Position numbers and translations under genes: made by a program. From Azospirillum sp. TSO35-2 (GTDB taxonomy: Bacteria > Pseudomonadota > Alphaproteobacteria > Azospirillales > Azospirillaceae), in assembly GCF_003116095.1 (NCBI RefSeq), contig NZ_LGRA01000008.1:14077-78076 (forward strand): 64,000 nt of DNA. Direction: 5' to 3'. The notes beneath the pieces were generated by a model. That model saw nothing but the letters and a program-made list of their open reading frames with translations, was not told where the DNA came from and made no database searches. Positions 1 to 9,362 of the stretch are shown piece after piece. How positions within the stretch are numbered: the first letter of the stretch is position 1; each line of letters begins with the position of its first letter.

Positions 1-47
1 CGGCCGGTCCGCTCGGCTGGAAGGAGCGCAGCCCGGCCCGCGGCTGA
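1..47 (+). CDS. possible 3' end of a truncated upstream gene
   Basis: Reading from base 3, the frame runs without a stop to TGA at 45-47 and would encode only the last 14 residues (AGPLGWKERSPARG) of a protein whose body lies left of the window. The fragment is too short to identify. The call rests only on an open frame with coding-like G/C third positions, so it may be chance. Confidence 0.25.
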   Translation, partial: AGPLGWKERSPARG

Positions 48-447
48 GGTTGCAGAGGTGGGCCGGCGGCACGGAATCTTTGGGCATCCACCAAAAATTT
101 ACCATCTGCGTGAAAGACAAGATGAGGCCGCCAGCCCACAAGGCGGCGGCCTCGTCCGAACATCCCGGCTCGGCGCAAGGCCAAGCCGTTGGCCAATCGC
201 CTGCGAATACTGTGCAGGACCTTTGGATCGGGCATAGAGGCGCCGCCTCTTCCGAAAGTCAGAGAAGAACAGCGTGGCGCTTCCGGCACCCGACTGTTAC
301 GATACATACATTCAATGCCCAACATATGACAAACGCAGCGAATACCGGTCGATTTCCGGCGACGCCCGATCACGCCTTGGCGCTCCGTCTGCCTTGGCGG
401 CCGGCGCGTGCGCCCGGTCCGAACATCCGCGGGGAAAGGGCAAGAGC
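48..447. other. intergenic region upstream of the chemoreceptor gene
   Basis: No convincing gene is seen in these 400 bases. They include a hairpin at 124-153, with GAGGCCGCC and GGCGGCCTC arms and a 12-base loop, which could terminate the gene at the left edge although it lacks a T tract. A relatively AT-rich stretch lies around 290-330 and probably contains the promoter of the downstream receptor; no clear -35/-10 pair was assigned. Confidence 0.4.
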
Positions 448-2145
448 ATGGCAGTGGGCGAAATGACGGCGGGCGACAAGACGGCCACCTCCCGGCCGCG
501 CCGGTTCTGGAGCGTCGGGCGCAAGGTGACGGCGGCCTTCGTGGCGGCCATCGTCGGCGGCTTCATCGTCATCATGGGGCTGCAGGCCAAGATGCAGTAC
601 GACGACGCGGTGCGGCTGGCCACGCACGACGCCCGCGTCAAGACCGACATGCTGGCCAACGCCACCAAGACCAGCTTCATCGCCAGCGACGGCGCCTCCA
701 TCGAGACCGAGTTCATGCCGCTGGCCAACAGCCCCGAGGTCCAGCTCGCCTCCCTGCGGGCGGCGACCGCGGCCGACACCCTGGCCAACTTCTCCAACCC
801 GCGTTTCGCTCCCTACGACCTGAAGGCCGACAAGGACCTGATCGAGGCGGTGCTGGCCGGCAAGGGGGCGCAGACCCGCTCGACCACCGGCCACATCGTG
901 GTGACGGTGCCGGTGGTGACCGGCAAGAGCAACCGGCTGGTCGGCGCCCTCCAGGTCGCCTGGAGCCTCGACCAGCAGATCGACGCCATCGCCACCCAGA
1001 TGCGCAACCAGATCGCCATCTGCCTGATCGCCCTGGTGGTGCAGATCGTCCTGCTGAACCTGATGCTGGGCCGCATCGTCATCCGGCCGCTGCGCGCCAT
1101 GGCGGCGGCGATGGCGGCGCTGGCCGGCGGCAACACCGCGGTCGAGGTGCCCGGCACCGACCGCAGCGACGAGATCGGCGCGATGGCCGGCTCCGTCACC
1201 GTCTTCCGCGACCACGCCCGCGCCATCGAGCGCCTGCACGCCGCCCAGGCCGAGGCCGACGCCAAGGCGGAGCAGGCCAAACGCGCCGCGCTGCTGGAAC
1301 TGGCCGACCGTTTCCAGGGCACGGTGATCCGGCTGGTCGAGGGGATCGCGGCGTCCGCCGCCGGCATGGCCGACAGCGCCGACCGCATGGCGGTGGTGGT
1401 GGGCGAGGCGTCGAGCCAGACCCGCAACGTCGCCCGCGAATCCGACGACATCCAGGCCAACGTCCGCTCCGCCGCGGCGGCGGCGACCGAACTCGCCGGC
1501 TCGATCGGCGGGATTTCGGAGCAGGTCGGCCACTCCGCCCGCATCGCCGGCGAGGCGGTGTCGCACACCGACCGCACCAACGCCACCGTGCAGGGCCTGA
1601 TCGCCAACGCCGAACGGATCGGCCAGGTGGTCGGGCTGATCCACGCCATCGCCAAGCAGACCAACCTGCTGGCGCTGAACGCCACCATCGAGGCGGCGCG
1701 GGCCGGCGAGGCCGGCAAGGGCTTCGCCGTGGTGGCGACCGAGGTGAAGGGGCTGGCCGACCAGACCGCCAAGGCGACCGACGAAATCGCGGCGCAGGTC
1801 AACGCCATGCAGAGCGTGACGCGCGAGGCCGCCGACGCCATCGGCGCCATCGGCACGACGATCACCGAGATCGACGGCATCGCCGGCACCATCACCAACT
1901 CGGTGCAGGAGCAGAATTCGGCGACGCAGGAGATCGCGCGGGCGGTGGAGATGGCGGCGCTGGGCACCCAGGGCGTGTCGACCACCATCACCGCGCTGGC
2001 CCACACCGCGGAAAGCGCCGGCGCCACCGCGGTCGGCGTGCAGGACGCCGCCCGCGGCCTGTCGGCCCAGACCCGCAGTCTCGCCGCCGAGGTCGACCGC
2101 TTCCTGGCCGAGGTCCGCACCCAGGCGAACGGCATCGCCGCGTAA
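448..2145 (+). CDS. methyl-accepting chemotaxis protein
   Basis: Transmembrane chemoreceptor of 565 residues that would signal to CheA/CheW. The N-terminal membrane helix (about residues 23-45) is followed by a periplasmic ligand region of roughly 120 residues. A second helix ([20 protein letters not shown]) follows, then a HAMP linker and a long cytoplasmic coiled coil. The signalling tip is well conserved ([20 protein letters not shown], then [18 protein letters not shown]). The ATG at 448 was chosen because a purine-rich GGGGAAAGGG lies just upstream; the frame stays open to 274, but that part does not resemble the family. The ligand is unknown. The gene ends two bases before the convergent dinB stop. 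Confidence 0.93.
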   Translation: MAVGEMTAGDKTATSRPRRFWSVGRKVTAAFVAAIVGGFIVIMGLQAKMQYDDAVRLATHDARVKTDMLANATKTSFIASDGASIETEFMPLANSPEVQLASLRAATAADTLANFSNPRFAPYDLKADKDLIEAVLAGKGAQTRSTTGHIVVTVPVVTGKSNRLVGALQVAWSLDQQIDAIATQMRNQIAICLIALVVQIVLLNLMLGRIVIRPLRAMAAAMAALAGGNTAVEVPGTDRSDEIGAMAGSVTVFRDHARAIERLHAAQAEADAKAEQAKRAALLELADRFQGTVIRLVEGIAASAAGMADSADRMAVVVGEASSQTRNVARESDDIQANVRSAAAAATELAGSIGGISEQVGHSARIAGEAVSHTDRTNATVQGLIANAERIGQVVGLIHAIAKQTNLLALNATIEAARAGEAGKGFAVVATEVKGLADQTAKATDEIAAQVNAMQSVTREAADAIGAIGTTITEIDGIAGTITNSVQEQNSATQEIARAVEMAALGTQGVSTTITALAHTAESAGATAVGVQDAARGLSAQTRSLAAEVDRFLAEVRTQANGIAA

Positions 2146-2147
2146 CG

Positions 2148-3344
2148 TTACGGCGTCTTGCCGGGCAGGGGACCGAACAGGTCCAGTTCGGGGTCGGGCG
2201 CGGTTTCCGGGTGGGTCAGGTCGGTGCAGCCGATGCCGATCAGGCGGAAGGCGCGGCCGTCGACCTCGCGTTCCAGCAGCGCCATGCCGGCGGCCAGGAT
2301 GGCGTCGGCCGAGCGGGTCGGCTCCACCCGGCGGGAGCGGGTGAGCTGCTGGAAATCCTTGGTCTTCAGCTTCAGCACCACGCTGCGGCCCAGCAGCCCT
2401 TCGCGCTCCAGCCGGCGGGCGACCTTGTCGGCCAGCGGTCGCAGCTCCTGCGCCAGGGCGGGCAGGGTGGTGACGTCCCAGTCGAAGGTCTCCTCCGACG
2501 AGATGCTCTTGCTGACCGATTCCGGCTGCACCCGGCGGCTGTCCTCGCCGCGGGCGTAGTTGAACAGCACCCGGCCCATGGCGCCGTAGCGCTTGACCAG
2601 CCAATGCTCGTCCTTGTCCTGGAGGTCGCCGACGCGGGTGATGCCGTCGGCGAACAGCTTGCGCTCCAGCGCCGGGCCGACGCCCCACAGGACGGTGACC
2701 CGCTTGGGCGCCAGGAAGGCCGTCGCATCCCGCCGCCCCAGCACCGAGAAGCCGCGCGGCTTGTCGAGGTCCGAGGCGATCTTCGCCAGCAGCTTGTTGT
2801 AGCTGAGCCCGATGGAGGCGGTGATCCGCAGCTCCCGCTCGAAGCGGCGGACGATCTCCACCAGCGCCTGGGCCGGGCTGATGCTGAGCCGGTCCTCCAC
2901 GCCGGTGAGGTCGAGGTAGGCCTCGTCGATGCTGATCGGCTCGACCAGCGGGGTGAAGGCCTCCATGATCGCCCGGGCCTGGTGGCCGACCTCCTTATAT
3001 TTGGCGATGTTGGGGCGGATGATGGTGGCATCGGGGCAGCGGTCCAGCGCCTCGCGGATCGTCATGGCGGAGCGCACCCCCGACATCCGCGCGACATAGC
3101 AGCAGGCCGCCACCACGCCGCGATGGTCGTCGCCGCCGACGATCACCGGCCGGCTCGCCAGCTCCGGCCGGTCGCGCTTCTCCACCGTGGCGTAGAAGCT
3201 GTCGCAGTCGATGTGCCCGATGGACAGCGCGTGCAGCTCCGCATGGCGGAACAGCCGCCGGCTGTCGCATTTCGGGCAGCGCGTCACCTCGCCCGGCAAG
3301 GCGGCGGCGCAGTCGCGGCAGACGCTGTCCAGGGGCGCGGTCAT
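2148..3344 (-). CDS. dinB: DNA polymerase IV (Y-family) with N-terminal zinc ribbon
   Basis: Error-prone translesion polymerase of 398 residues. The catalytic palm shows HIDCDSFYATVEKRD (Asp46, Asp48) and SIDEAYLDLTG, which supply the metal-binding acidic residues. RPVIVGG and the GVGPALERKLFADGI helix-hairpin-helix region also fit DinB, with a little-finger domain after about residue 260. Before the polymerase fold there is an extension with two Cys pairs (C9-x2-C12 and C23-x2-C26), predicted to bind zinc and absent from E. coli DinB. The C-terminus ends PLPGKTP, without an obvious QLxLF beta-clamp motif, although LDLFGPL could serve. No LexA box was recognised upstream. Confidence 0.95.
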   Translation of the reverse strand: MTAPLDSVCRDCAAALPGEVTRCPKCDSRRLFRHAELHALSIGHIDCDSFYATVEKRDRPELASRPVIVGGDDHRGVVAACCYVARMSGVRSAMTIREALDRCPDATIIRPNIAKYKEVGHQARAIMEAFTPLVEPISIDEAYLDLTGVEDRLSISPAQALVEIVRRFERELRITASIGLSYNKLLAKIASDLDKPRGFSVLGRRDATAFLAPKRVTVLWGVGPALERKLFADGITRVGDLQDKDEHWLVKRYGAMGRVLFNYARGEDSRRVQPESVSKSISSEETFDWDVTTLPALAQELRPLADKVARRLEREGLLGRSVVLKLKTKDFQQLTRSRRVEPTRSADAILAAGMALLEREVDGRAFRLIGIGCTDLTHPETAPDPELDLFGPLPGKTP

Positions 3345-3462
3345 GATGGCCGCAGCTTAGCAAAGGCGCGGGTGAACCGCCAGCCTATGCGTACAAAGGA
3401 AGAACGGAGCTGGAGCGCCGGCGGGCGTGTTGCAAGGGTTCAGAGCCTTCCAACCGGTCCGG

Positions 3463-3849
3463 TCAGCGCGACGGCGACTTTGCCCGGTCGCTGGCGGCAA
3501 TGCGCGAGGCGAGGGCCTGCAAACCGCCCAGCAGCAGCTTCACCATCGCCCAGTGGTAGAGCGCGGATCCGGCCAGGACCGCCAGCAGGGTGCTCCACCC
3601 GTCGATCCAGCCGGCGAGCAGTGCCACGATGACGGAGGCAGCGGCCGAGACCATCAGCGCCACCAGGATCACCAGCCCGTTGGCACCGTTGATTCGGCCG
3701 AGGATCGCCGCCCGCTCCATCGCCGCGGCACCGAGCAGGACGACCAGCGACAGGGTCAGGGACAGGCTGAGCAGCAGGACCATGGAGGCACTCGGGTTAC
3801 GGTCAGGGTCAGTGACAAGGAGGCGGACATCACCGCAGCGCGTCGCCAT
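3463..3849 (-). CDS. small membrane protein, function unknown
   Basis: Up to 128 residues with three hydrophobic stretches (around MVLLLSLSLTLSLVVLLGAA, NGLVILVALMVSAAASVIVALLAG and STLLAVLAGSALYHWAMV), so probably an inner-membrane protein. Two starts are possible. ATG 3849 overlaps the end of the response-regulator gene by 20 bases and would allow translational coupling; ATG 3783 begins directly at the first membrane helix and gives 106 residues. It lies downstream of, and on the same strand as, the sensor-regulator pair, so it may be co-transcribed. No family was recognised. Confidence 0.6.
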   Translation of the reverse strand: MATRCGDVRLLVTDPDRNPSASMVLLLSLSLTLSLVVLLGAAAMERAAILGRINGANGLVILVALMVSAAASVIVALLAGWIDGWSTLLAVLAGSALYHWAMVKLLLGGLQALASRIAASDRAKSPSR

Positions 3850-4495
3850 CCACCGCCAGCCGGCCCGCCACCACGGCGGCCTGGGTGCGGCTGATCACGT
3901 TGAGTTTGCGCAGGATGCTGGAGACGTGGACCTTCACCGTCTGTTCGGACACGTTCAGGTCGCCGGCGATCTGCTTGTTCAGCTTGCCGTCGACGATCAT
4001 GGTCAGGATGCGCAGCTGCTGCGGCGACAGCGAGGCGAAGCGGCGGGCGGCCTCCGCCTCCTCGGCCTCGACCGAGGCGGCCGACAGCGGCGGCGCCCAG
4101 GTCTCGCCGCACAGGATGGCGCGGATGGCGTCGGCCATCGCCGCCATCGACAGCGACTTCGGGATGTAGCCCGACGCGCCGTAGGCCAGCGCCCGGCGGA
4201 TGGTGTCGGAATCCTGGAGCGCCGACAGGATGGCGACCGGCACGGTCGGGTGGTGGGCCAGCATCAGGAACAGGCCGGCGAAGCCGTGGGTGCCCGGCAT
4301 GTTGAGGTCGAGCAGCACGAGGTCGACGTCGTCCGGCCGCTCCCCCACCGCGGTCATCACCGCGTCCAGATCGGGGCACTCGATGACGCGGACGCCCGGC
4401 ATCGCCTTGCCCAGCGCGTCGCGCAGCGCCGCCTGCACCAGGGGATGGTCGTCCCCGATGACGATGGTCGTCCCTTCGGACCTGTCCTCTGCCAT
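3830..4495 (-). CDS. LuxR-family two-component response regulator
   Basis: 221-residue DNA-binding regulator. The receiver domain (about residues 9-125) has the acidic pair D15/D16, phospho-acceptor D63 (LLDLNMPG) and the conserved Lys in YIPKS. The LuxR-type helix-turn-helix fills the C-terminus (LSPQQLRILTMIVDGKLNKQ to VKVHVSSILRKLNV). It starts 61 bases after the large hybrid kinase on the same strand, so the two are very likely a cognate pair. The architecture recalls the ErcS'/ErbR-like and CbrA-related families, where the kinase carries a symporter domain. Target genes are unknown. Confidence 0.92.
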   Translation of the reverse strand: MAEDRSEGTTIVIGDDHPLVQAALRDALGKAMPGVRVIECPDLDAVMTAVGERPDDVDLVLLDLNMPGTHGFAGLFLMLAHHPTVPVAILSALQDSDTIRRALAYGASGYIPKSLSMAAMADAIRAILCGETWAPPLSAASVEAEEAEAARRFASLSPQQLRILTMIVDGKLNKQIAGDLNVSEQTVKVHVSSILRKLNVISRTQAAVVAGRLAVDGDALR

Positions 4496-4556
4496 GGCTC
4501 CCCCGCGCCTCCCCCGCGCTTGGCGGCCGCCCGGCTTTTGTCCGGTTCCAGCCCCC

Positions 4557-7500
4557 TTACCGTTCGGCCACCGCCGCCGTCTGCAACGCCGCCCCGTTCA
4601 GGAAACGGCGCAGCGAGGCCGGCTTGACCGGCTTGTAGAGCACGCCGCAGCCGCAACGCTCCGCCTCGGCCCGCACCGCTTCGGAACGGTCGGCGGTCAG
4701 CAGCAGTCCCTTGACCGGACGGTCCCACAATTCCCGCAACCGCTCCAGAACCGCAAGCCCCGTCTGCCCGCCGCCGACGTGATAATCGACACAGACCACA
4801 TCGGGAAGCGTCCCGTCGAAGGGGGCGAGCGCCTCCAGCGCCCCGGTCACGTCCGACGCCGTCGCCACCCGGCAGCCCCATTGGCCGAGCAGGGCGCGCA
4901 GCCCGGCCAGGATCGGTTCCTCGTTGTCGATGCACAGCACCAGCAACCCGGCGGCCAGCGCGCCGGCCGGTACCGGAGCGGGGCCGTCGGGCGGCAGGGC
5001 GCGGCGGTCGGACAGCGGCACCTCCACGGCGAAGCCGGTGCCGCGGCCGACGGTGGAACGCAGCGTGACCGGATGGCCGAGCAGCCGGGCGATGCGGTCG
5101 ACGATGGCCAGCCCCAGCCCCAGCCCCTTGTCCTCCGCCCTGGCCGCCGCCCTGGCCGCCGCGTTGCCGGCGGCGCCGCTGGTTTCGGTCCCCAGCCGGC
5201 GGAACTCCTCGAACACCTCGTGGCGCTTGGCCTCGGGAATGCCGGGGCCGGTGTCCCACACCTCGATGCGCAGCCGGTCGCGCTGGCCGGGAGCGGTGGC
5301 CGGGGCGCGGCGGCAGCCCAGCAGCACCCGCCCCTGCGGCGTGTAGCGGATGGCGTTGGACAGGAAGTTCTGCAGCACGCGGCGCAGCAGTTGCGGATCC
5401 GACCGCACCACCGCGCCGCAGCCGACCACCTTCAGCGTCAGCCCGCGTTCCTGCGCCAGGGCGGAGAACTCCACCCCCAGCCCGCGCAGCAGCTCGTCGA
5501 TGGCGAAGGCGCGGACCTGCACCCGCACATTGCCGGCGTCGAGCGAGGAGATGTCGAGCAGCCCGCCCAGCAGCATCTCGGTCGAGCGCAGCGAGGCGGC
5601 GGCGTTGTCGATCATCCCGCGTTCGGCCGCCCGCTGCTCGGCCGCCCGTTGCTCCGAGGCCGGCAGCGGCCCGTGCAGGCTTTCCTCCAGCGCCGAGACG
5701 AACAGGCGGGCGGCGTTCAGCGGTTGCAGCAGGTCGTGGCTGGCGGCGGCGAGGAAGCGGGTCTTGCTGGCGTTGGCCGTCTCGGCCTCGGCCTTGGCCT
5801 GTTGCAGGGCGTCGGTGCGGTCCTGCACCCGCTGCTCCAGGCTTTCGTTGGCCTCGCGCAGCGCCTCGGCGGCGCGGTAACGCTCGGTCACGTCGGTGTA
5901 GGTGGAGACGTAGCCGCCTTCCGGCAGCGGGTTGGCGACGATCTCCAGCACGGTGCCATCGGGCCGCCGCCGTTCGTAGCGGTAGGGCCATTGCAGGCTG
6001 GCGGTGTCGCGGTTGGTCAGCAGCGCCTTCATGTCGTGGACGCTGTACTCGCCGCGCTGGCTGTTGAAACGGATCAGGTCGGCGAAGGGCACGCCGACCC
6101 GCACCATGTCGGGCGGCAGGTCGAGCAGTTCCAGATAGCGGTGGTTCCAGGCGGCGATCCGGTGATCGGCGTCGATCACGCAGATGCCCTGGCCGATGTT
6201 CTCCAGCGTCGCCTGCAGCAGCTTGCGGTTGAAGCGCAGCGCCTCCGACGCCTCGTCCAGCATCGCCATGGCGTCGCCGCGCGACAGCGAACGGCCCTGC
6301 AGCGAGGCCGCCATCACCACCCGGGCGGACGCCGCGCCGATCGCCCCGGCGATCAGCGTCTCGGTGAAGCGCACGGCGTCGAGGTCGGCCGGTCCGGCCT
6401 CGCCCTTCCGACCCGCGGCGTGGCGATGAAAGCCGCCGCGGGCGGCGTAGGCGTCGAAGGCGGCGTTGCCGCGCTCGGCCCCGACGAAGCGGATGGCGAG
6501 TGTCCGCAGGTCGGCCAGCTTCGACGGCGCCAGGGGGGTGTCGTCCTCCTCCTCGTCGCCGGCGGCGCTGGTGTAGGCGATGGCCTGGGTCCGCTCCACC
6601 GCGCTCGGCCGGGCGAGCAGCGAGCCGGCGACGAAGGCGGCCAGATTGGCCAGCAGGCTCCACAGGCTGGCGTGGGAGATCGGGTCGAGCCCGCCGATCC
6701 CGAACAGCGCCTGAGGCCGCAGCCAGCCGATGCCCCAAGGGCCGGCGTCCAGGAACGCGGCGGACACCGGGATGATGCCGCTCATCGACGGCACCAGCAG
6801 CGTGTAGACCCACAGCAGGAACCCGGCGCCCAGCCCGGCCAGCGCCCCCACCCGGTTGGCGCGCGGCCAGTAGAGCGCGCCGAAGAAGGCCGGCCCGAAC
6901 TGCGCCACCGCGACGAAGGACAGCAGGCCGATCACCGTCAGCGGATAGTCGCGGTCGACCAGCCGGTGCATGACGTAGGCCAGCAGCAGGACGCCCAGCA
7001 CCGACAGCCGCCGCACCAGCAGCAGCGTGCCGACCATGTCGCGGCGGCCGACGCGGGCGGCGAAGCGTGGGCGGCTCAGCAGCAGCGGCATCACCACGTC
7101 GTTGCACAGCATGGTGCTGAGCGACACCGCCGCGACGATCACCATGCCGGTCGCCGCCGACAGGCCGCCGATGAAGGCCAGCAGGCTGAAGCCGCTCGCC
7201 CCCGCCGCGATCGGCAGGGTGATCATGAAGGTGTCGGGGTTGACGCTGCTCTCGCCGAAGGTGACCAGCCCGGCCACCGCGATCGGGATCATCAGCGCGC
7301 TGAGCGCCATCAGGTAGGCCGGGTACATCCAGGCGGCGGCGCGGACGTGGCGGGGGTTGTCGTTCTCCACCGTCACGACGTGGAACATCTGCGGCAGGCA
7401 CAGGAAGGCGATGATGGCGATCGAGGTGTTCGACCACCAGGTGGGGTCGCGGAAGTCCGGCGTCAGCAGCGGCCCGGCCTGCGGGCGGGCGATCAGGTCG

Positions 7501-8183
7501 GCGTAGCCGTCGAACATGCCCCAGACGATGAAGGCGGCCACCGCCAGGAAGACGGTCAGCTTCACCAGGCTTTCGAAGGCGATGGCCAGCATCAGGCCGC
7601 GGTGATGCTCGCTGGCGTTGATGTGGCGGACGCCGAACAGGATGGTGAAGACCGCCATCGACAGCGCGACCGCGAAGGCGGTGTCGCCCCAGATCGGCGG
7701 CGGCACCGCGGCCGGACCCGCCGGCGACGCGGCGGTCAGCACGTCGAAGCTGGCGGCGACCGCCTTCAACTGCAAGGCGATGTAGGGCAGCACCCCGACC
7801 AGCGCGGTCAGCGTCACCAGCGCCGCCACCGCCTGGCTCTTGCCGTAGCGGGCGCCGATGAAGTCGGCGATGGAGGTGACGTTCTGCGCCTTGGTGATGG
7901 CGATGGCCTTGGCGAAGACCGGCCGGGCCGCCAGCAGCAGGATGATCGGCCCCAGATAGATCGGCAGGAAATCGAATCCGCTGGCCGACGCCCGCCCGAC
8001 CGAGCCGTAGAAGCTCCAGCTCGTGTTGTAGATGCACAGGGTCAGCGCGTAGAGGATGCCGGCCGACCGCGAGGTCGCCGGCACCAGCGTCCCGCCCTCG
8101 GTGCGGCGGTCGCCCCACCAGGCGATGGCGAACAGCACCCCCAGATAGGCCGCCGACACGGCCAGCACCAGCCAACTCTGCAC
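4557..8183 (-). CDS. hybrid sensor histidine kinase with N-terminal Na+/solute symporter (SLC5) domain
   Basis: 1208-residue polytopic kinase. Residues 1 to about 500 form an SSF/SLC5 transporter-like module with about 13 membrane helices (start MQSWLVLAVSAAYLGVLFAI). A linker of about 130 residues resembling the STAC region follows, then a PAS domain (LENIGQGICVIDADHRIAAWN), a coiled coil and HisKA with H-box ASHDLLQPLNAARL. The HATPase has NAIRYTP, DTGPGIP and GLGLGLAIVDRIA, and a C-terminal receiver (VLCIDNEEPILAGL, VVCVDYHVGG) follows. The ATP-lid region carries an Ala-rich insertion (NAAARAAARAEDKG) that looks like a local in-frame repeat expansion, and EQRAAEQRAAER is a second micro-repeat. 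It probably couples solute binding or uptake to phosphorylation of the downstream LuxR regulator; the solute is unknown. Confidence 0.93.
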   Translation of the reverse strand: MQSWLVLAVSAAYLGVLFAIAWWGDRRTEGGTLVPATSRSAGILYALTLCIYNTSWSFYGSVGRASASGFDFLPIYLGPIILLLAARPVFAKAIAITKAQNVTSIADFIGARYGKSQAVAALVTLTALVGVLPYIALQLKAVAASFDVLTAASPAGPAAVPPPIWGDTAFAVALSMAVFTILFGVRHINASEHHRGLMLAIAFESLVKLTVFLAVAAFIVWGMFDGYADLIARPQAGPLLTPDFRDPTWWSNTSIAIIAFLCLPQMFHVVTVENDNPRHVRAAAWMYPAYLMALSALMIPIAVAGLVTFGESSVNPDTFMITLPIAAGASGFSLLAFIGGLSAATGMVIVAAVSLSTMLCNDVVMPLLLSRPRFAARVGRRDMVGTLLLVRRLSVLGVLLLAYVMHRLVDRDYPLTVIGLLSFVAVAQFGPAFFGALYWPRANRVGALAGLGAGFLLWVYTLLVPSMSGIIPVSAAFLDAGPWGIGWLRPQALFGIGGLDPISHASLWSLLANLAAFVAGSLLARPSAVERTQAIAYTSAAGDEEEDDTPLAPSKLADLRTLAIRFVGAERGNAAFDAYAARGGFHRHAAGRKGEAGPADLDAVRFTETLIAGAIGAASARVVMAASLQGRSLSRGDAMAMLDEASEALRFNRKLLQATLENIGQGICVIDADHRIAAWNHRYLELLDLPPDMVRVGVPFADLIRFNSQRGEYSVHDMKALLTNRDTASLQWPYRYERRRPDGTVLEIVANPLPEGGYVSTYTDVTERYRAAEALREANESLEQRVQDRTDALQQAKAEAETANASKTRFLAAASHDLLQPLNAARLFVSALEESLHGPLPASEQRAAEQRAAERGMIDNAAASLRSTEMLLGGLLDISSLDAGNVRVQVRAFAIDELLRGLGVEFSALAQERGLTLKVVGCGAVVRSDPQLLRRVLQNFLSNAIRYTPQGRVLLGCRRAPATAPGQRDRLRIEVWDTGPGIPEAKRHEVFEEFRRLGTETSGAAGNAAARAAARAEDKGLGLGLAIVDRIARLLGHPVTLRSTVGRGTGFAVEVPLSDRRALPPDGPAPVPAGALAAGLLVLCIDNEEPILAGLRALLGQWGCRVATASDVTGALEALAPFDGTLPDVVCVDYHVGGGQTGLAVLERLRELWDRPVKGLLLTADRSEAVRAEAERCGCGVLYKPVKPASLRRFLNGAALQTAAVAER

Positions 8184-8657
8184 GACGGTCAGAACCTCAA
8201 GCGGCGGGGAGATGAAGCGGTAGGGACATGCCGGGCCGAGCCTAATCCATCGGCCGCGCCGGCAACAACGGCCGGCCTAGCGATTGCCCAATAATTGTTC
8301 AATCCGGAACCAAGGTAGGGGGCGCCCGTCCTCCGTTGCCGGGACTACCCTGCCGGGCACCGGGTCCGGCCGTCCCAGTCGCCGCTGTTGCGGCGGCCGG
8401 CACTCCGGGGATTGCCGAAGCGGCCGTTTCCGTCTCCTCCCTCGTACGGGGACGGCCGCCTTCGCGCCGGACGGGCCTCTCTTCCCAAGGCCCGACTCCG
8501 GTGCGGTGGGCGGGAACAAACGGGGGGCCTCCGTCGATTTTAATGGGAAAGCGTCGCGCACGGGCCAATCTGTGGCATGATGGTCCATCATGAGGAGTCC
8601 GGCCGTCGCTGCCGGGTCCAGTGCGTGGCCTGAAACGGAAGACGGACGCCCAAGAGA
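8184..8657. other. intergenic region, no convincing gene
   Basis: These 474 bases separate the divergent hybrid-kinase gene and a small gene. Open frames on both strands have Arg/Pro-rich translations without coding character and were not called. The one distinct element is the palindrome at 8282-8304. The kinase promoter should lie between that element and 8184. Confidence 0.5.
8282..8304. promoter_or_regulatory. 23-bp palindrome, possible operator
   Basis: GATTG and CAATC flank the perfect core CAATAATTG at 8289-8297, giving near-complete dyad symmetry centred on 8293. It lies about 100 bases upstream of the hybrid-kinase start and is much more AT-rich than its surroundings, as expected for a regulator site. 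No known regulator motif was matched. Confidence 0.35.
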
Positions 8658-8906
8658 ATGCTGATCGACGCGTATTTGGGGTTCCGGGTTGGGGACGTGG
8701 TCCTCGACCGCGCGGAACTTGCGGCCGGCACCGCCACCATCAAGGAAATCCACGTCGTTCCCTGCGACTGGGCGCACGGGCTGACCGGCATCGCCGTGAT
8801 GGAAAACGGCGCCGAGCGGTTCATTGTCCAGTTGAAGAAAGTGCGCCCGACGGAAGAGGCCGAAACCGAAAGCAACGTCCGCCCGCTGCGTCACCGGGCC
8901 CGCTGA
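8658..8906 (+). CDS. small hypothetical protein
   Basis: 82 residues, starting MLIDAYLGFRVGDVVLDRAE; soluble and beta-rich in appearance, with a charged tail (PLRHRAR). The ATG is preceded by the purine stretch AAGAGA and the gene ends just before a strong hairpin (8937-8974), which supports a short independent transcript. Base composition and third-position GC match neighbouring genes. No family was recognised and no function is proposed. Confidence 0.55.
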   Translation: MLIDAYLGFRVGDVVLDRAELAAGTATIKEIHVVPCDWAHGLTGIAVMENGAERFIVQLKKVRPTEEAETESNVRPLRHRAR

Positions 8907-8936
8907 ACCGGGCACCCGGAATCGATTGGGGTGTGC

Positions 8937-8974
8937 AACACGGCCCGCCGCTGGCGACAGCGGCGGGCCGTGTT
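8937..8974. terminator. strong hairpin terminator between convergent genes
   Basis: Perfect 16-bp stem (AACACGGCCCGCCGCT against its complement) with a 6-base loop, followed by CGATTTCTT. It sits between the stop of the gene ending at 8906 and the end of the opposite-strand gene at 8999, so it can serve both. Confidence 0.75.
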
Positions 8975-8998
8975 CGATTTCTTGCGGAAAACGCCCGA

Positions 8999-9289
8999 TC
9001 AGTGGCGGAGCGCGACGCGCCCGCCGTTCAGCCGCGCGTCGTCGACGCGGGCGATGGCCGGCAGCCCGCGCAGGAACGCGGCCCCGGTGTCGGTCGCCTC
9101 GAACAGGACATGACCCTGGCGGTCCTGGCCGCGGAAGCGGGCCTCGGTCGCCATGCCGGCGTTGCGGACGGCGGCCGACAGCTCGGACACGGCCTGCCAG
9201 ACGCGGGCGCGGTGTTGGGCAGGGCAGGAGCAGCCGGTCGCATCCGCGACGGCCAGCGTTACGGTGAAGGAATGAAGCTCGATCGCCAT
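8999..9289 (-). CDS. hypothetical protein
   Basis: 96 residues from ATG 9289 (MAIELHSFTVTLAVADATGC). The frame is open further upstream, but that part overlaps the spacer to the next gene and looks non-coding, so the internal ATG is preferred. One CSC motif occurs near residue 20; no signal peptide or membrane helix is seen. It follows another small gene on the same strand (9363-9611) and the two may be co-transcribed. Not recognised. Confidence 0.5.
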   Translation of the reverse strand: MAIELHSFTVTLAVADATGCSCPAQHRARVWQAVSELSAAVRNAGMATEARFRGQDRQGHVLFEATDTGAAFLRGLPAIARVDDARLNGGRVALRH

Positions 9290-9362
9290 GGCGGCACCAC
9301 GGAACTTGGGATTGCGGGAGGAAGAAAGCCCCGGATCGCTCCGGCCCCTGGGATCGAGGAAC

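Noticed and set aside
2139-2156. Palindrome around TAACGTTA at the MCP/dinB junction as a terminator
   Set aside because: The dyad overlaps both stop codons, is short, and lacks a stable GC stem or T tract.
370-2688. 772-residue minus-strand open frame across the chemoreceptor gene
   Set aside because: It is antisense to a clear MCP gene, its translation is Gly/Arg/His-rich low complexity, and it owes its length to high GC content.
4200-8294. 1364-residue plus-strand open frame opposite the hybrid kinase
   Set aside because: It is the antisense shadow of the symporter-kinase gene; the His/Gln/Arg-rich translation has no domain features.
8284-8580. Open frames in the spacer after the hybrid kinase
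   Set aside because: Arg/Pro/Gly-rich translations on both strands, no ribosome-binding sites and no third-position bias.
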